From: an uncultured Blautia sp.
GTDB lineage: Bacteria; Bacillota; Clostridia; Lachnospirales; Lachnospiraceae
Reading direction: 5' to 3'
Assembly: GCF_947654165.1 (NCBI RefSeq)
Contig: NZ_CANTKB010000005.1
Location: 78,578 to 142,577 of the forward strand
Length of the DNA: 64,000 nucleotides
Of this stretch, positions 34,683 through 43,441 are shown in pieces (the stretch's first letter is position 1; each line of letters opens with the position of its first letter). A program made the translations under genes and the position numbers. The notes under the pieces are model-generated. The model saw only the letters and a program-made list of their open reading frames with translations, was not told the origin of the DNA and searched no databases.

Positions 34683-35901
34683 ACAGCCGCTCCAATCCTT
34701 CCACACAACTGATAAACTCTTTTGGTTCCAGAAAATCACGAAGTCCGAAAATCATTTTATTTACCACTTTTGCGGCCGCCGTGTCCATGGCTTTCAGAAG
34801 CTCTTCCCGATCTTGTTCTTCCATCGGAGTTTTCCGCAGGATCTTCATGATCCGAAGATTAAAATCTTCCACTGCATCTGCTTTGATTTCCTGAATTCTG
34901 GGAATCAATTCCCGACCCTGATACCAGTTATAGAAATCTGCAATTTCTTCTCTGAGGATTCCGCCCGCTTTCTCCATACTCTCCTGAAGGACCGGGGAGG
35001 ATGCATCAATTTTGAAGCTGTCGATATCATACAGGGTAACTTGCGGAAGCTGTGCGATCTCCGGCTCCATATCTCTTGGAACTGCCAGATCAATCAAGAT
35101 CAAATCCCTGGTCAGTCCTGCCTGCTCTAAAAGTTCTTTGGTCAAGGTATAATTGGGGCTTGCTGTTGCACTGACTGCCAGGTCACATTTGGGGAGAAAT
35201 GCAAGCCGTTCTCCGTAGTTGATTCTGTTACATCCCGGTGGAATGGTCACCATACCACTTCTGTACTGCCGCACAGTAACGGTGACATCTGCCCCGGCTT
35301 CCCTAAGTGCCATGGCAGTGACTTTTCCCATTTCACCGTTTCCAATGACCATACAGGTCTTGCCTGCCAGTTCGTATCCCTGTTCATGAAGCTTTTCAAT
35401 TGCCTGGTGAATCACAGAGCTGTTTCCTCTGGAGAAGGTCACTTCGGTTTTCACTCTTTTTGCCCCTGTAACCGCTTTTCGGAATAAAACTTCCAGCACA
35501 TTATCTGTACAATAGATGTCTCTGGAAAGTGCCAGGGCATCCTTCACCTGTGTGATGATCTGATCTTCTGCCAGAATCTGAGACTTCAGACCACTGGTCA
35601 GATAAAACAGGTGCTCAACTGCCTCTTCCTCTGTCCGTTCCACAAAATACTGCCGGTATGCTTCCGGTTCTTTTTCTTTTTCTCTGCACAAAAAATCATA
35701 AAGAGAACCTTGCCAATCCTCCTGGGTGCTTGCCCACAACTCCATACGGTTACAAGTGGACAGAAGAACTCCTCCCAGAATACCGCATTCCTGCTTCAAA
35801 TGTTCCAGGGCTGTCACTGCATTCTTTTTGGTAAAAGAAAACTGAGCCCGAATGTCAACAGATGCTCTGCTGTAATCAATCCCTATCATGGATATACTCA
35901 T
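34672..35901 (-). CDS. hemA: Glutamyl-tRNA reductase
   Basis: First enzyme of C5 tetrapyrrole synthesis. It has MIGIDYSRASVDIR, the catalytic Cys in STCNRMELWAS, and the NADPH motif VIGNGEMGKVTAMAL. Three ATGs lie close together at 35916, 35907 and 35901; the last is chosen because GGGAG stands 8 nt before it. Length is then 409 residues, normal for the family. It is the first gene of the hem operon. Confidence 0.93.
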   Translation of the reverse strand: MSISMIGIDYSRASVDIRAQFSFTKKNAVTALEHLKQECGILGGVLLSTCNRMELWASTQEDWQGSLYDFLCREKEKEPEAYRQYFVERTEEEAVEHLFYLTSGLKSQILAEDQIITQVKDALALSRDIYCTDNVLEVLFRKAVTGAKRVKTEVTFSRGNSSVIHQAIEKLHEQGYELAGKTCMVIGNGEMGKVTAMALREAGADVTVTVRQYRSGMVTIPPGCNRINYGERLAFLPKCDLAVSATASPNYTLTKELLEQAGLTRDLILIDLAVPRDMEPEIAQLPQVTLYDIDSFKIDASSPVLQESMEKAGGILREEIADFYNWYQGRELIPRIQEIKADAVEDFNLRIMKILRKTPMEEQDREELLKAMDTAAAKVVNKMIFGLRDFLEPKEFISCVEGLERLYEE

Positions 35902-35940
35902 GTTCATTTCTCCCATATCTTTGGTTTCTTAACTTTTCTC

Positions 35941-35969
35941 ATCTTAGCATAGAATTCTTTATGGTGCAA
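35941..35969 (-). promoter_or_regulatory. hemA operon promoter
   Basis: Minus-strand TTGCAC (35969-35964), 17 nt, TAAGAT (35946-35941). The leader is about 35 nt, too short for a riboswitch, so the hem operon itself seems not to be riboswitch-controlled. Confidence 0.68.
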
Positions 35970-35992
35970 CTTCCAGTTTTTTTGTAATTTCA

Positions 35993-36020
35993 TTGACAAA
36001 TTTGTGGAATATGCTACAAT
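35993..36020 (+). promoter_or_regulatory. Promoter of the cobalt-transport operon
   Basis: TTGACA (35993-35998), 16 nt, TACAAT (36015-36020), directly before the cobalamin riboswitch and divergent from the hemA promoter. Confidence 0.75.
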
Positions 36021-36029
36021 AAATGCAGA

Positions 36030-36260
36030 ATTGAATGTCACGAGGTGCCTGTGAATACAGGAGAATAGGAAAGTTAAGTGAAAAGCTTGCACGGTCACGC
36101 CGCTGTGTGGGAGGAATTGTATTTTAACGATGCCACTGGAGAATCAAGATCTGGGAAGGCAAAATACAGTGAAGATACCCGAGTCAGAAGACCTGCCTTG
36201 TACAGGAAATTTACACAGGTTACGAACGATGGCCTAGTGTAAGAACAGGTTGGCTCATAG
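36030..36260 (+). ncRNA. Cobalamin riboswitch
   Basis: Leader RNA with the conserved cobalamin-riboswitch parts in order: GAGGTGCCTGTGAATACAGG, CACGGTCACGCCGCTGTG, GCCACTGGAGAA with CTGGGAAGGC, and the B12 box GAGTCAGAAGACCTGCC (about 36181-36197). It sits between its promoter and cbiM and is followed by an intrinsic terminator. High adenosylcobalamin would shut off the cobalt transporter and chelatase. End coordinates are approximate. Confidence 0.93.
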
Positions 36261-36311
36261 TAGATTTCAATTTCTTATCATCTCTGCTATCACCTCTTGT
36301 TCTTCTGATAG

Positions 36312-36344
36312 CCTGTCGGTTTCACCTGACAGGTCTTTTTTTTG
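36312..36344 (+). terminator. Riboswitch-controlled terminator before cbiM
   Basis: CCTGTC (36313-36318), 10-nt loop, GACAGG (36329-36334), then TC and eight T. It is the expression platform of the cobalamin riboswitch. Confidence 0.85.
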
Positions 36345-36403
36345 CCTGAAATTCTTACCCGAATTTCAGAATAGGATTGTTACATCAGAAGGGAGAAGAA
36401 AAA

Positions 36404-37150
36404 ATGAGTAAAAGAGAAAAACAAATCCTGATTTTAGCAAGCGCATTTGCACTTACTTTTGGCATTGTACCTAACGTCAGTGCCATGCACATTATGGAAG
36501 GATATCTTCCGGGAAGTTTCTGTGTCGCATGGGGAGTGCTTTGTGTTCCATTTTTGATCGCAGGATTTTTGTCTATTAAAAAGACAGTAAATGAACACAG
36601 AAACCTGGTTACCATGCTGGCCATGTCCGGTGCATTTATCTTTGTGATTTCTTCACTGAAGATTCCGTCTGTAACAGGAAGCTGTTCCCACATGACAGGA
36701 ACCGGTCTTGGTGCTATTCTTTTTGGACCTGCTGCAGTTTCCATTCTCGGCCTTATTGTACTGCTGTTTCAGGCAATCCTGCTGGCACACGGCGGTCTGA
36801 CTACCATTGGAGCAAATACCTTTTCCATGGCAATCGCAGGACCTTTTGTTTCTTATGGAATTTATAAACTCTGTCAGAAACTGAAAGTCAATAAATGGGT
36901 TTCTGTTTTCCTGGCTGCAAGTCTTGGTGACTTATTTACATACTGCGTCACAGCAGGACAGTTGGCTATTGCCCATAATGCAGATACTACCTTTGGAGTA
37001 GCTCTTGGAAAATTCCTGATGATCTTTGCCCCTACTCAGGTTCCTCTGGCAATCATCGAAGGGATCATCACAGTCGTTATTTTCATGGGACTGGAAACTT
37101 ATGCAAAACCTGAGCTTCGTGCAATGGGAATCTTAAAGGAGGCAAAATAA
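36404..37150 (+). CDS. cbiM: Cobalt ECF transporter substrate-binding subunit CbiM
   Basis: Membrane S-component (248 residues) for cobalt. A signal-like segment ends at NVSA, and cleavage there would expose MHIMEGYLPG, whose His at position 2 coordinates the metal. Later motifs include GSCSHMTGTGLGA and HGGLTTIGANTFSM. The ATG at 36404 has GGGAG 8 nt upstream; the open frame runs 9 codons further but without a better site. First gene of cbiMNQ-O/K. Confidence 0.95.
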   Translation: MSKREKQILILASAFALTFGIVPNVSAMHIMEGYLPGSFCVAWGVLCVPFLIAGFLSIKKTVNEHRNLVTMLAMSGAFIFVISSLKIPSVTGSCSHMTGTGLGAILFGPAAVSILGLIVLLFQAILLAHGGLTTIGANTFSMAIAGPFVSYGIYKLCQKLKVNKWVSVFLAASLGDLFTYCVTAGQLAIAHNADTTFGVALGKFLMIFAPTQVPLAIIEGIITVVIFMGLETYAKPELRAMGILKEAK

Positions 37151-37151
37151 A

Positions 37152-37448
37152 ATGAAGAAAACTGTAATTGCTTTAATCATTGCTATTTTTTTAATCGCAT
37201 TTATTCCTTTGTTTGTACTGAAGGATGCAGAATTTGGCGGTTCCGATGATGCCGGAAGCACGGTTGTGGAAGAAGTGGATTCCTCCTACGAACCGTGGGC
37301 AACTCCGATCTTTGAGCAGATTTTAGGCGGTGAACTTCCAGGCGAAGTAGAAAGCATGTTATTTTGTGTGCAGACCGGAATCGGTGTAGGTATCATTGCC
37401 TTTATTATGGGCCGCTTTGTTGAACGCAAAAAATGGATGAAAGAATAA
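37152..37448 (+). CDS. cbiN: Cobalt transport accessory protein CbiN
   Basis: 98-residue protein with an N-terminal transmembrane helix (LIIAIFLIAFIPLFVL), an extracytoplasmic loop containing YEPWATPIFE, and a C-terminal helix. This is the CbiN plan; CbiN helps load cobalt into CbiM. It starts 1 bp after cbiM. Confidence 0.92.
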   Translation: MKKTVIALIIAIFLIAFIPLFVLKDAEFGGSDDAGSTVVEEVDSSYEPWATPIFEQILGGELPGEVESMLFCVQTGIGVGIIAFIMGRFVERKKWMKE

Positions 37449-37458
37449 GGAGATTCCC

Positions 37459-38235
37459 ATGATTGTCATTGATAAGCTCTGTTATCAGTCAAAGCTTAGA
37501 TATGAAAACCCCGGGGAGAAATTTGCCTTTGCTTTGATTACACTTTGTATCTGTGTAATGAGTCGTTCCATAGCAGTGGCATGTATTGTATTAGCAGTGA
37601 CAGGGATTCTGACCGTCTGGAAAGGAGGAATCCCTGTTTCTCGTTATTTAAAATTTCTTACGATTCCCCTGGCGTTTTTATTATTAAGCACGCTCGCAAT
37701 TGTATTAAATTTCAAAAAGACTCCGCTGGACTTGTTTGCCATCCAGTTGGGCAGCTGGTATCTGACTTCCAGCCGGGCTGCGCTTCAATATGCAGTACAG
37801 CTCATCCTTACTGCCCTGTCAGCGGTATCCTGCCTGTATTTCCTGGCATTCAGTACGCCGATGCCGGATATTCTGGAAGTGCTTCGCAGACTTCATTGTC
37901 CGAAACTGTTGATCGAACTGATGCTTTTGATCTACCGTTTTATTTTTATACTGTTAAATACAGCTTCTGCCATCTCTGTGGCACAGGAATGTCGGCTTGG
38001 AAATAAAGATTATAAAACAGCCCTGAATTCTTTCGGAAAACTTGGGTCTGTTCTTATGATTCGTGCCATGAGCCGTTCCAACAGACTTTACGATGCTATG
38101 GAAGCACGCTGCTATGACGGAAGCATCCGTGTCTTATCAGAAACCAGACCACCGAAGAAAAAAGTGATTGTGGCAATTGTGGTTTTCGACACTTGTTTAT
38201 TTCTATTTGCCCTTTGGAGGAGATTTTATTCATGA
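37459..38235 (+). CDS. cbiQ: Cobalt ECF transporter transmembrane subunit CbiQ
   Basis: T-component of 258 residues with several membrane helices and the coupling motifs near the C-terminus (LGSVLMIRAMSRSNRL and AMEARCYDG), which contact the ATPase. It follows cbiN by 10 bp and overlaps the next gene by 4 bp. Confidence 0.93.
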   Translation: MIVIDKLCYQSKLRYENPGEKFAFALITLCICVMSRSIAVACIVLAVTGILTVWKGGIPVSRYLKFLTIPLAFLLLSTLAIVLNFKKTPLDLFAIQLGSWYLTSSRAALQYAVQLILTALSAVSCLYFLAFSTPMPDILEVLRRLHCPKLLIELMLLIYRFIFILLNTASAISVAQECRLGNKDYKTALNSFGKLGSVLMIRAMSRSNRLYDAMEARCYDGSIRVLSETRPPKKKVIVAIVVFDTCLFLFALWRRFYS

Positions 38236-39896
38236 ATGCAGATATCATTTTAAAAGCAGAAGATTTACATTTTTCTTATGATGATGAACAAAGCCATTCC
38301 TTAAACGGACTTTCTCTTGAGATTAAACGTGGACAGAAAGTCGCTTTTATGGGGGCAAACGGAAGTGGAAAATCCACCTTTTTTCTCTGCTGCACAGGTA
38401 TTTTGAGACCACAGTCAGGGAAATTATACTTTAATGGAGAGGAAATCCGGTATGATAAGAAGAGCCTGCTGAAACTGCGCAGCAAAGTTGGAATCGTGTT
38501 TCAGGATCCAGATAACCAGCTATTCTCTGCCAGTGTATACCAGGAAATATCTTTTGGAATCCTGAATTTAGGTGTATCAGAAGAACAGGCGGCCGAAGAA
38601 GTGGAAGGTGTCATTGATTATCTGGAGATTACCCCGTTTCGTTATAAGCCTACCCATGCACTGAGCGGAGGTCAGAAAAAACAGGTCTCCATCGCTGATA
38701 TCTTAGTCATGCATCCGGATGTGATCATTTTAGATGAGCCGGCCGCTGCTCTGGATCCCAAACATACTACTATGGTGAATCATATTGTTGACCAGCTCAC
38801 AGAACAGGGAATTACCGTTTGTATGGCAACTCACGATGTAAATTACGCCTATGAATGGGCCGATGAAGTTTTGCTGTTCCACGAGGGAAAAGTCCTGATA
38901 CATGGAACGCCTGCCCAGGTATTCAGCAATCCTGCTGCCCTGCATCAAACAAATCTGGAGCCACCAGCCGTGCTGGAGTTATTCGAAAGTCTCTGCAGGA
39001 AGGGAATTTTAAAATCTTCTCTTCCACTTCCTAAAAATTTAAAAACCTTGGAAGGATATATTGCAGATATTAATTTAAACCAACATTACGGAGGAAAACC
39101 AATCGTGTCAACAGAAACAAAGAAAGCAATTTTGGCGGTAAGTTTTGGTACCAGCCACGAAGACACCCGCAAGGTAACCATTGATGCCATCGAAAGAGAT
39201 ATGCAGGATGCATTCCCTGAATATCCCCTTTACCGAGCATGGACCAGCAAAATGATCATTAAAAAAATCAAAAACCGTGACCACATATCCATAAATACGG
39301 TTAAAGAAGCTATGGAACAGATGCTGCAGGACGGGATTACAGACGTGCTCATTCAGCCTACACATGTGATCAATGGAATCGAAAATGATCTCATGAAAGA
39401 AGACGCTCTCTCCTATCAGAATTCCTTTCATTCGATTTCTTTTGGAGACCCGCTCCTTACCAGCGAAGAGGATAGCCGAGATGTGATTCAGTCCATTGCT
39501 CATGAATTTTCTGATTTAAAAAAAGAAGAAGTTCTGGTACTGATGGGACATGGAACAACTCACTATGCAAATGCGATCTACGCAGCACTTGATTACACCT
39601 TTAAAGATATGGGATATTCTAATATTTTCCTGGGAACCGTAGAGGCTTATCCATCTATGGAATCTCTGATGAAAATGGTAAAGGCTTATGCTCCTTCTAA
39701 AGTGATTCTTGCACCTTTTATGATCGTCGCAGGTGATCATGCAAAAAATGATATGGCTGGAGATGATCCTGAATCCTGGTACAGCCAGTTTAAAGCTCAG
39801 GGGTTTGAGGTAGAGCCAGTAATCAAAGGACTGGGAGAATATCCTGGAATTCGGAAAATTCTTGTGGAGCATCTGAAAAAAATTGATAATTTCTGA
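38232..39896 (+). CDS. cbiO-cbiK: Fusion: cobalt ECF transporter ATPase CbiO plus sirohydrochlorin cobaltochelatase CbiK
   Basis: 554-residue fusion. Residues 1 to about 275 are an ABC ATPase (MGANGSGKST, HALSGGQKKQ, VIILDEPAAALDP, ATHDVNYAYEWADE). From about 292 comes a CbiK-type cobaltochelatase (ILAVSFGTSHEDTRK, the His in TQPTHVING-like QPTHVINGIEND, and MGHGTTHYANAIYA). Import and insertion of cobalt are therefore tied in one chain. GGAGGAG lies before the ATG at 38232. An internal GGAGG (39090-39094) stands 10 nt before an in-frame GTG (39105) at the domain join, so a free CbiK may also be made. Confidence 0.93.
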   Translation: MNADIILKAEDLHFSYDDEQSHSLNGLSLEIKRGQKVAFMGANGSGKSTFFLCCTGILRPQSGKLYFNGEEIRYDKKSLLKLRSKVGIVFQDPDNQLFSASVYQEISFGILNLGVSEEQAAEEVEGVIDYLEITPFRYKPTHALSGGQKKQVSIADILVMHPDVIILDEPAAALDPKHTTMVNHIVDQLTEQGITVCMATHDVNYAYEWADEVLLFHEGKVLIHGTPAQVFSNPAALHQTNLEPPAVLELFESLCRKGILKSSLPLPKNLKTLEGYIADINLNQHYGGKPIVSTETKKAILAVSFGTSHEDTRKVTIDAIERDMQDAFPEYPLYRAWTSKMIIKKIKNRDHISINTVKEAMEQMLQDGITDVLIQPTHVINGIENDLMKEDALSYQNSFHSISFGDPLLTSEEDSRDVIQSIAHEFSDLKKEEVLVLMGHGTTHYANAIYAALDYTFKDMGYSNIFLGTVEAYPSMESLMKMVKAYAPSKVILAPFMIVAGDHAKNDMAGDDPESWYSQFKAQGFEVEPVIKGLGEYPGIRKILVEHLKKIDNF

Positions 39897-39900
39897 CAAA

Positions 39901-39944
39901 AAAGACAGATGGGATTTTTAATTGATCAATCCTCATCTGTCTTT
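39901..39944. terminator. Bidirectional terminator between convergent operons
   Basis: AAAGACAGATG (39901-39911) pairs over 11 bp with 39934-39944. T-rich on the plus side (CTTTCTTCTT) and A-rich upstream, so it can serve both cbiO-cbiK and the convergent gene ending at 39949. Confidence 0.75.
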
Positions 39945-39948
39945 CTTC

Positions 39949-41205
39949 TTATTCATATAGTTCTACTTCTGAAATACAAGTATCCTGCCAACGAGAACCT
40001 TCATAGGCTTCTTTTATGTATAAAGATATATACGATGCTTCCACAGGTTCCTCAAAAGAAAGACAGAATTTTTTCTTCTCATTTGAAAATTCCACATCTT
40101 TTACCTGTTGGTCTCCCACCTGAAGCGTAAGGGATTTTGGTTTGGCATTATAATCCCAGAGTTGGTCACTTCTCCAATTCCCCAAGTGTAAAACAATATA
40201 TCGTACTTTATGATTTCCATCCAGGGTAATCTTAAATCCTTTTCCTTCTCCGATTCCCTCTTCATTTTCCTGCCAGGAGGTACTCACATCTCCGTCCACA
40301 GCACTCTTGGCACTGTAATCATAGGATTCTGACTCTTTTACGGAATTTTCTTCCGTACTCGCTGCCGGAAGCTTTTTATACTTGGAGAAATCTATTTCCT
40401 CTGCATTTACCAGCTTAAAATATTCCTTTTTCGGTTCTTCCTTTGGTGTTTCTTCCTTTTCCGGTTCTTTTTCCTGAGTCTCTGTCTCCGCAGATGCAGG
40501 TTGTTCTTCCTTTTCTGCTTCTGTCTCCTTTTGTTCTTCAGGTATCTCTGCAGGCACCTGATTGGAAACCGTTTCCTGCTTTTCACTGTCTTCTATATTC
40601 TGATAATACTCTTTTTCCTGCTGTTCCATCTTTTTCACACGATGCAGTCCAAGAAAGATTCCTGCACCAAGACAGAGCATGAGAAACAGACTGATAAAAA
40701 GTCTTTTCCATCTTCTGGATTTTTTCATTTCAGGTGTCAGAGAAGGTTCCTGATCCTCTTCCTCCTCATCTTCGTCATCACTAAAATCCCATTCCTCTTG
40801 TTCAGATATATCTTCCGGCTCTTCCTGAGACTCATGGTCTGGCTTCTCTTCTTCCGCAGTTTCCGGTTGTTCTGGCTGCAACACAGGCATTTCTGGTTCC
40901 GGTTCTGCTTCTGCTTCCGGTTCTGCTTCAGGCTCAGAGTCTTTTTCAGGTTCCGGTATTTCTGTTTCCGGCTCTGACTCAGACTCCGGCATTTCAGCTT
41001 TCGGCTCTGTTTCCCAAAGAGACTTTTTCGGTGCTTCTGCCGCCTGCTTTTCTTCTGCCTTCAGGATCTCTGCCAATTCTTCGTCTGTTTTATAATAAGC
41101 CCAGATATCGGCTTCATCCATATATTCCGGAAAAACTGCTTTCCCACATCGCTCGCAATATAAGTCAAGCCCGGAAAGCTCTTTCCCACATCTTTCACAC
41201 TTCAT
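39949..41205 (-). CDS. Zinc-ribbon membrane protein with acidic linkers and a discoidin-like (NADase-type glycan-binding) domain
   Basis: 418 residues. An N-terminal zinc ribbon (CERCGKEL, CERCGKAV; Cys3, 6, 17, 20) is followed by a very Glu/Pro-rich stretch (about 68-155) and one transmembrane helix (about 167-187). A second Glu-rich linker and a C-terminal beta-sandwich of about 140 residues follow, with VDGDVSTSWQENEEG, VLHLGNWRSDQ and SRWQDTCISEVELYE. The last part resembles the domain annotated as NADase-type glycan-binding. The domain probably lies outside the membrane. It is 39 bp after cbiC, at the tail of the cobalamin operon, with no evident link to B12. Confidence 0.8.
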   Translation of the reverse strand: MKCERCGKELSGLDLYCERCGKAVFPEYMDEADIWAYYKTDEELAEILKAEEKQAAEAPKKSLWETEPKAEMPESESEPETEIPEPEKDSEPEAEPEAEAEPEPEMPVLQPEQPETAEEEKPDHESQEEPEDISEQEEWDFSDDEDEEEEDQEPSLTPEMKKSRRWKRLFISLFLMLCLGAGIFLGLHRVKKMEQQEKEYYQNIEDSEKQETVSNQVPAEIPEEQKETEAEKEEQPASAETETQEKEPEKEETPKEEPKKEYFKLVNAEEIDFSKYKKLPAASTEENSVKESESYDYSAKSAVDGDVSTSWQENEEGIGEGKGFKITLDGNHKVRYIVLHLGNWRSDQLWDYNAKPKSLTLQVGDQQVKDVEFSNEKKKFCLSFEEPVEASYISLYIKEAYEGSRWQDTCISEVELYE

Positions 41206-41244
41206 AAATAATCCCTTCTTATACTCGTCCTTCTAAGACCTGGA

Positions 41245-41895
41245 TCACTTCCAGTAATCTCGCTCATTGTCAATCATATACAACAATGCATTACAGATAC
41301 AGGCAGCTATATTGCTTCCGCCTTTTCTTCCTCTGGCCACAATATAAGGAACCTGTGTTTCCATAATCATTTCTTTTGATTGTACCACATTTACGAAGCC
41401 AACTGGAACCCCTATTATCAAATATGGTGAAATTTTTTTCTCCTGAATCAATTCATACAGTCTGACAAGTGCTGTAGGTGCATTTCCCACAGCAAAAATC
41501 AATGGTTTCCCCATAGCTGCTGCCTTGTCCATACTGGCCGTTGCTCTGGTACAGCCTAATGCTTTCGCCCGTGTGGCAACATCCTCATCTGACATAAAAC
41601 AAAATACCTCTCCTCCGTATTTTGCCAAGGCTTTTTTATTAATACCTGCTTTTGCCATCTGAGTATCCGTAACAATACATGCCCCGTTTTTAATGGCTTC
41701 TATGGCTTTTTCTACGGCTTTTTCAGAGAAACAGAGATTGTCTGCATAATCGAAATCTGCACTGGTGTGAATACAGCGTTTTACGATCAATTCTGTTCCC
41801 GGAATCAGAGGTTTATCTCCCAATTCTTCTGTGATAATCTCAAAACTTCTTGTTTCTATTTCTTTTGGCTGCACATTTTCCAGTTCTACCTTCAT
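41245..41895 (-). CDS. cbiC: Precorrin-8X / cobalt-precorrin-8 methylmutase
   Basis: Moves the C11 methyl to C12 to give cobyrinate. The 216-residue protein has RCIHTSADFDYADNL with the catalytic His, and IGVPVGFVNVVQSKE and ARGRKGGSNIAACICNAL near the end. It follows cbiP by 19 bp and is the last clear B12 gene of the operon. Confidence 0.96.
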   Translation of the reverse strand: MKVELENVQPKEIETRSFEIITEELGDKPLIPGTELIVKRCIHTSADFDYADNLCFSEKAVEKAIEAIKNGACIVTDTQMAKAGINKKALAKYGGEVFCFMSDEDVATRAKALGCTRATASMDKAAAMGKPLIFAVGNAPTALVRLYELIQEKKISPYLIIGVPVGFVNVVQSKEMIMETQVPYIVARGRKGGSNIAACICNALLYMIDNERDYWK

Positions 41896-41914
41896 CTTCG
41901 GTCCGCCTTTCTTC

Positions 41915-43423
41915 CTAAATCCCCTGGTTTAATATTTCATATATTTTTTTCATGTCCAGATGTTCTCTTAATCCACTGGCCAGTTTATCATACTGTGTTT
42001 CCTTAAAACTGGCAAAGTCCACGCCTGCCATCTGAGAAACATCCACTCCCTTTTCTTTGCCAATGGCTTCTACGATTCTCTTGGCCACTTCTTCTCGGTC
42101 AAAAATACCATGGACATAGGAACCGTAAATGCGTCCACAGCATGCCCCGTCTTGTTTCGTTGCCCCGGTGACGGAATCGGTAATTTCTGTAAAAGCAGAC
42201 GCCCCTTCTTTTAAGGTACTTTCTCCCATGTGAATCTCATACCCTTCCAGGGAAACACCTGTCAATGTGTTCAGAATCCCTTCTACTTTAGGGAAGGTTC
42301 CCTCTACTCGCGTTCTTGTTTTGGATTCCTTAAAGACGGTATCCATAGGAAGCAATCCCATTCCTTTGATCGTACCTCCGGCTTCCACGCCTTCCGGGTC
42401 AGAAAGAGTTTCTCCCAGCATCTGATAGCCTCCACAGACACCGAAAATAATCTTTCCTTCTGCGGCTTTCTTTAAAATAGAAGCTTCCAATCCATTCTGA
42501 CGCATCCAAAGCAGATCTTCCATGGTATTTTTGGTTCCCGGAAGAATGATCATATCCGGATTTTTCAGTTCTCCCGGATGTTTTACATATCTTACAGAAA
42601 CACCTGGGATTACTTCCAATGCGTTAAAATCTGTAAAATTAGAAATTCTCGGAACACGGATAACTGCAATATCGATCACACCGACTTCCTGATTTCCGGA
42701 AAAGCGTTCTGTCAAACTATCCTCATCCTCGACTTCTAATTCCATGTAGGGAGCCACTCCTACAACGGGAATTCCTGTTTTTTCCTCCAATGCGGCAACA
42801 CCGGGATCCAGGATTGTTTTATCTCCGCGGAATTTATTAATGATCATTCCTTTTACCATTTCCTGCTCCTCTTTTTCCAGAAGCATGATCGTACCGATCA
42901 ACTGAGCAAACACTCCGCCCCTGTCTATATCACCCACCAGCAGAACCGGTGCCATGGCCTGTTTCGCCATTCCCATATTGACAATATCTTCCTGCTTGAG
43001 ATTGATTTCCGCAGGACTTCCCGCTCCCTCGATGACAATGATATCATAGTCTTCTTCCAACTTATGATATGCTTCCATCACCTTTGGTATCAACTGTTTT
43101 TTATATTGAAAATACTCTCTGGCACTCATAGTTCCTAAGACCTCTCCATTGACGATGACCTGGCTTCCCACGTCATTGGTAGGCTTTAACAGAATCGGAT
43201 TCATGAGCACAGAAGGCTGGATTCCTGCCGCCTCTGCCTGCATGACCTGAGCACGGCCCATTTCCAGTCCTTCTTTTGTAATAAAAGAATTTAATGCCAT
43301 ATTCTGGGATTTAAAGGGGGCTACTTTATACCCGTCCTGTTTGAAGATTCTGCAAAGCCCTGCTGCCAGAAGGCTTTTTCCTGCATTGGACATCGTCCCC
43401 TGTATCATAATTGCTTTTGCCAT
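41915..43423 (-). CDS. cbiP: Cobyric acid synthase
   Basis: Amidates four side chains of adenosylcobyrinate diamide using glutamine. The N-terminal ATPase begins IMIQGTMSNAGKS. The C-terminal glutaminase-like domain has GVCGGYQMLG and YVHGIFD. Of two adjacent ATGs the second (43423) has GGAGG at 7 nt and is preferred. About 502 residues. Confidence 0.95.
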   Translation of the reverse strand: MAKAIMIQGTMSNAGKSLLAAGLCRIFKQDGYKVAPFKSQNMALNSFITKEGLEMGRAQVMQAEAAGIQPSVLMNPILLKPTNDVGSQVIVNGEVLGTMSAREYFQYKKQLIPKVMEAYHKLEEDYDIIVIEGAGSPAEINLKQEDIVNMGMAKQAMAPVLLVGDIDRGGVFAQLIGTIMLLEKEEQEMVKGMIINKFRGDKTILDPGVAALEEKTGIPVVGVAPYMELEVEDEDSLTERFSGNQEVGVIDIAVIRVPRISNFTDFNALEVIPGVSVRYVKHPGELKNPDMIILPGTKNTMEDLLWMRQNGLEASILKKAAEGKIIFGVCGGYQMLGETLSDPEGVEAGGTIKGMGLLPMDTVFKESKTRTRVEGTFPKVEGILNTLTGVSLEGYEIHMGESTLKEGASAFTEITDSVTGATKQDGACCGRIYGSYVHGIFDREEVAKRIVEAIGKEKGVDVSQMAGVDFASFKETQYDKLASGLREHLDMKKIYEILNQGI

Positions 43424-43441
43424 CATACATCCTCCTGTCTC

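Noticed and set aside
35902..36030. Riboswitch control of the hem operon
   Set aside because: The hemA leader from its promoter is about 35 nt; the cobalamin riboswitch is on the opposite strand and reads away.
40440..41040. Low-complexity repeat that could be a tandem repeat array
   Set aside because: It encodes the Glu/Pro-rich linkers of the zinc-ribbon protein; repeats are irregular codon-level ones, not a DNA repeat or CRISPR.
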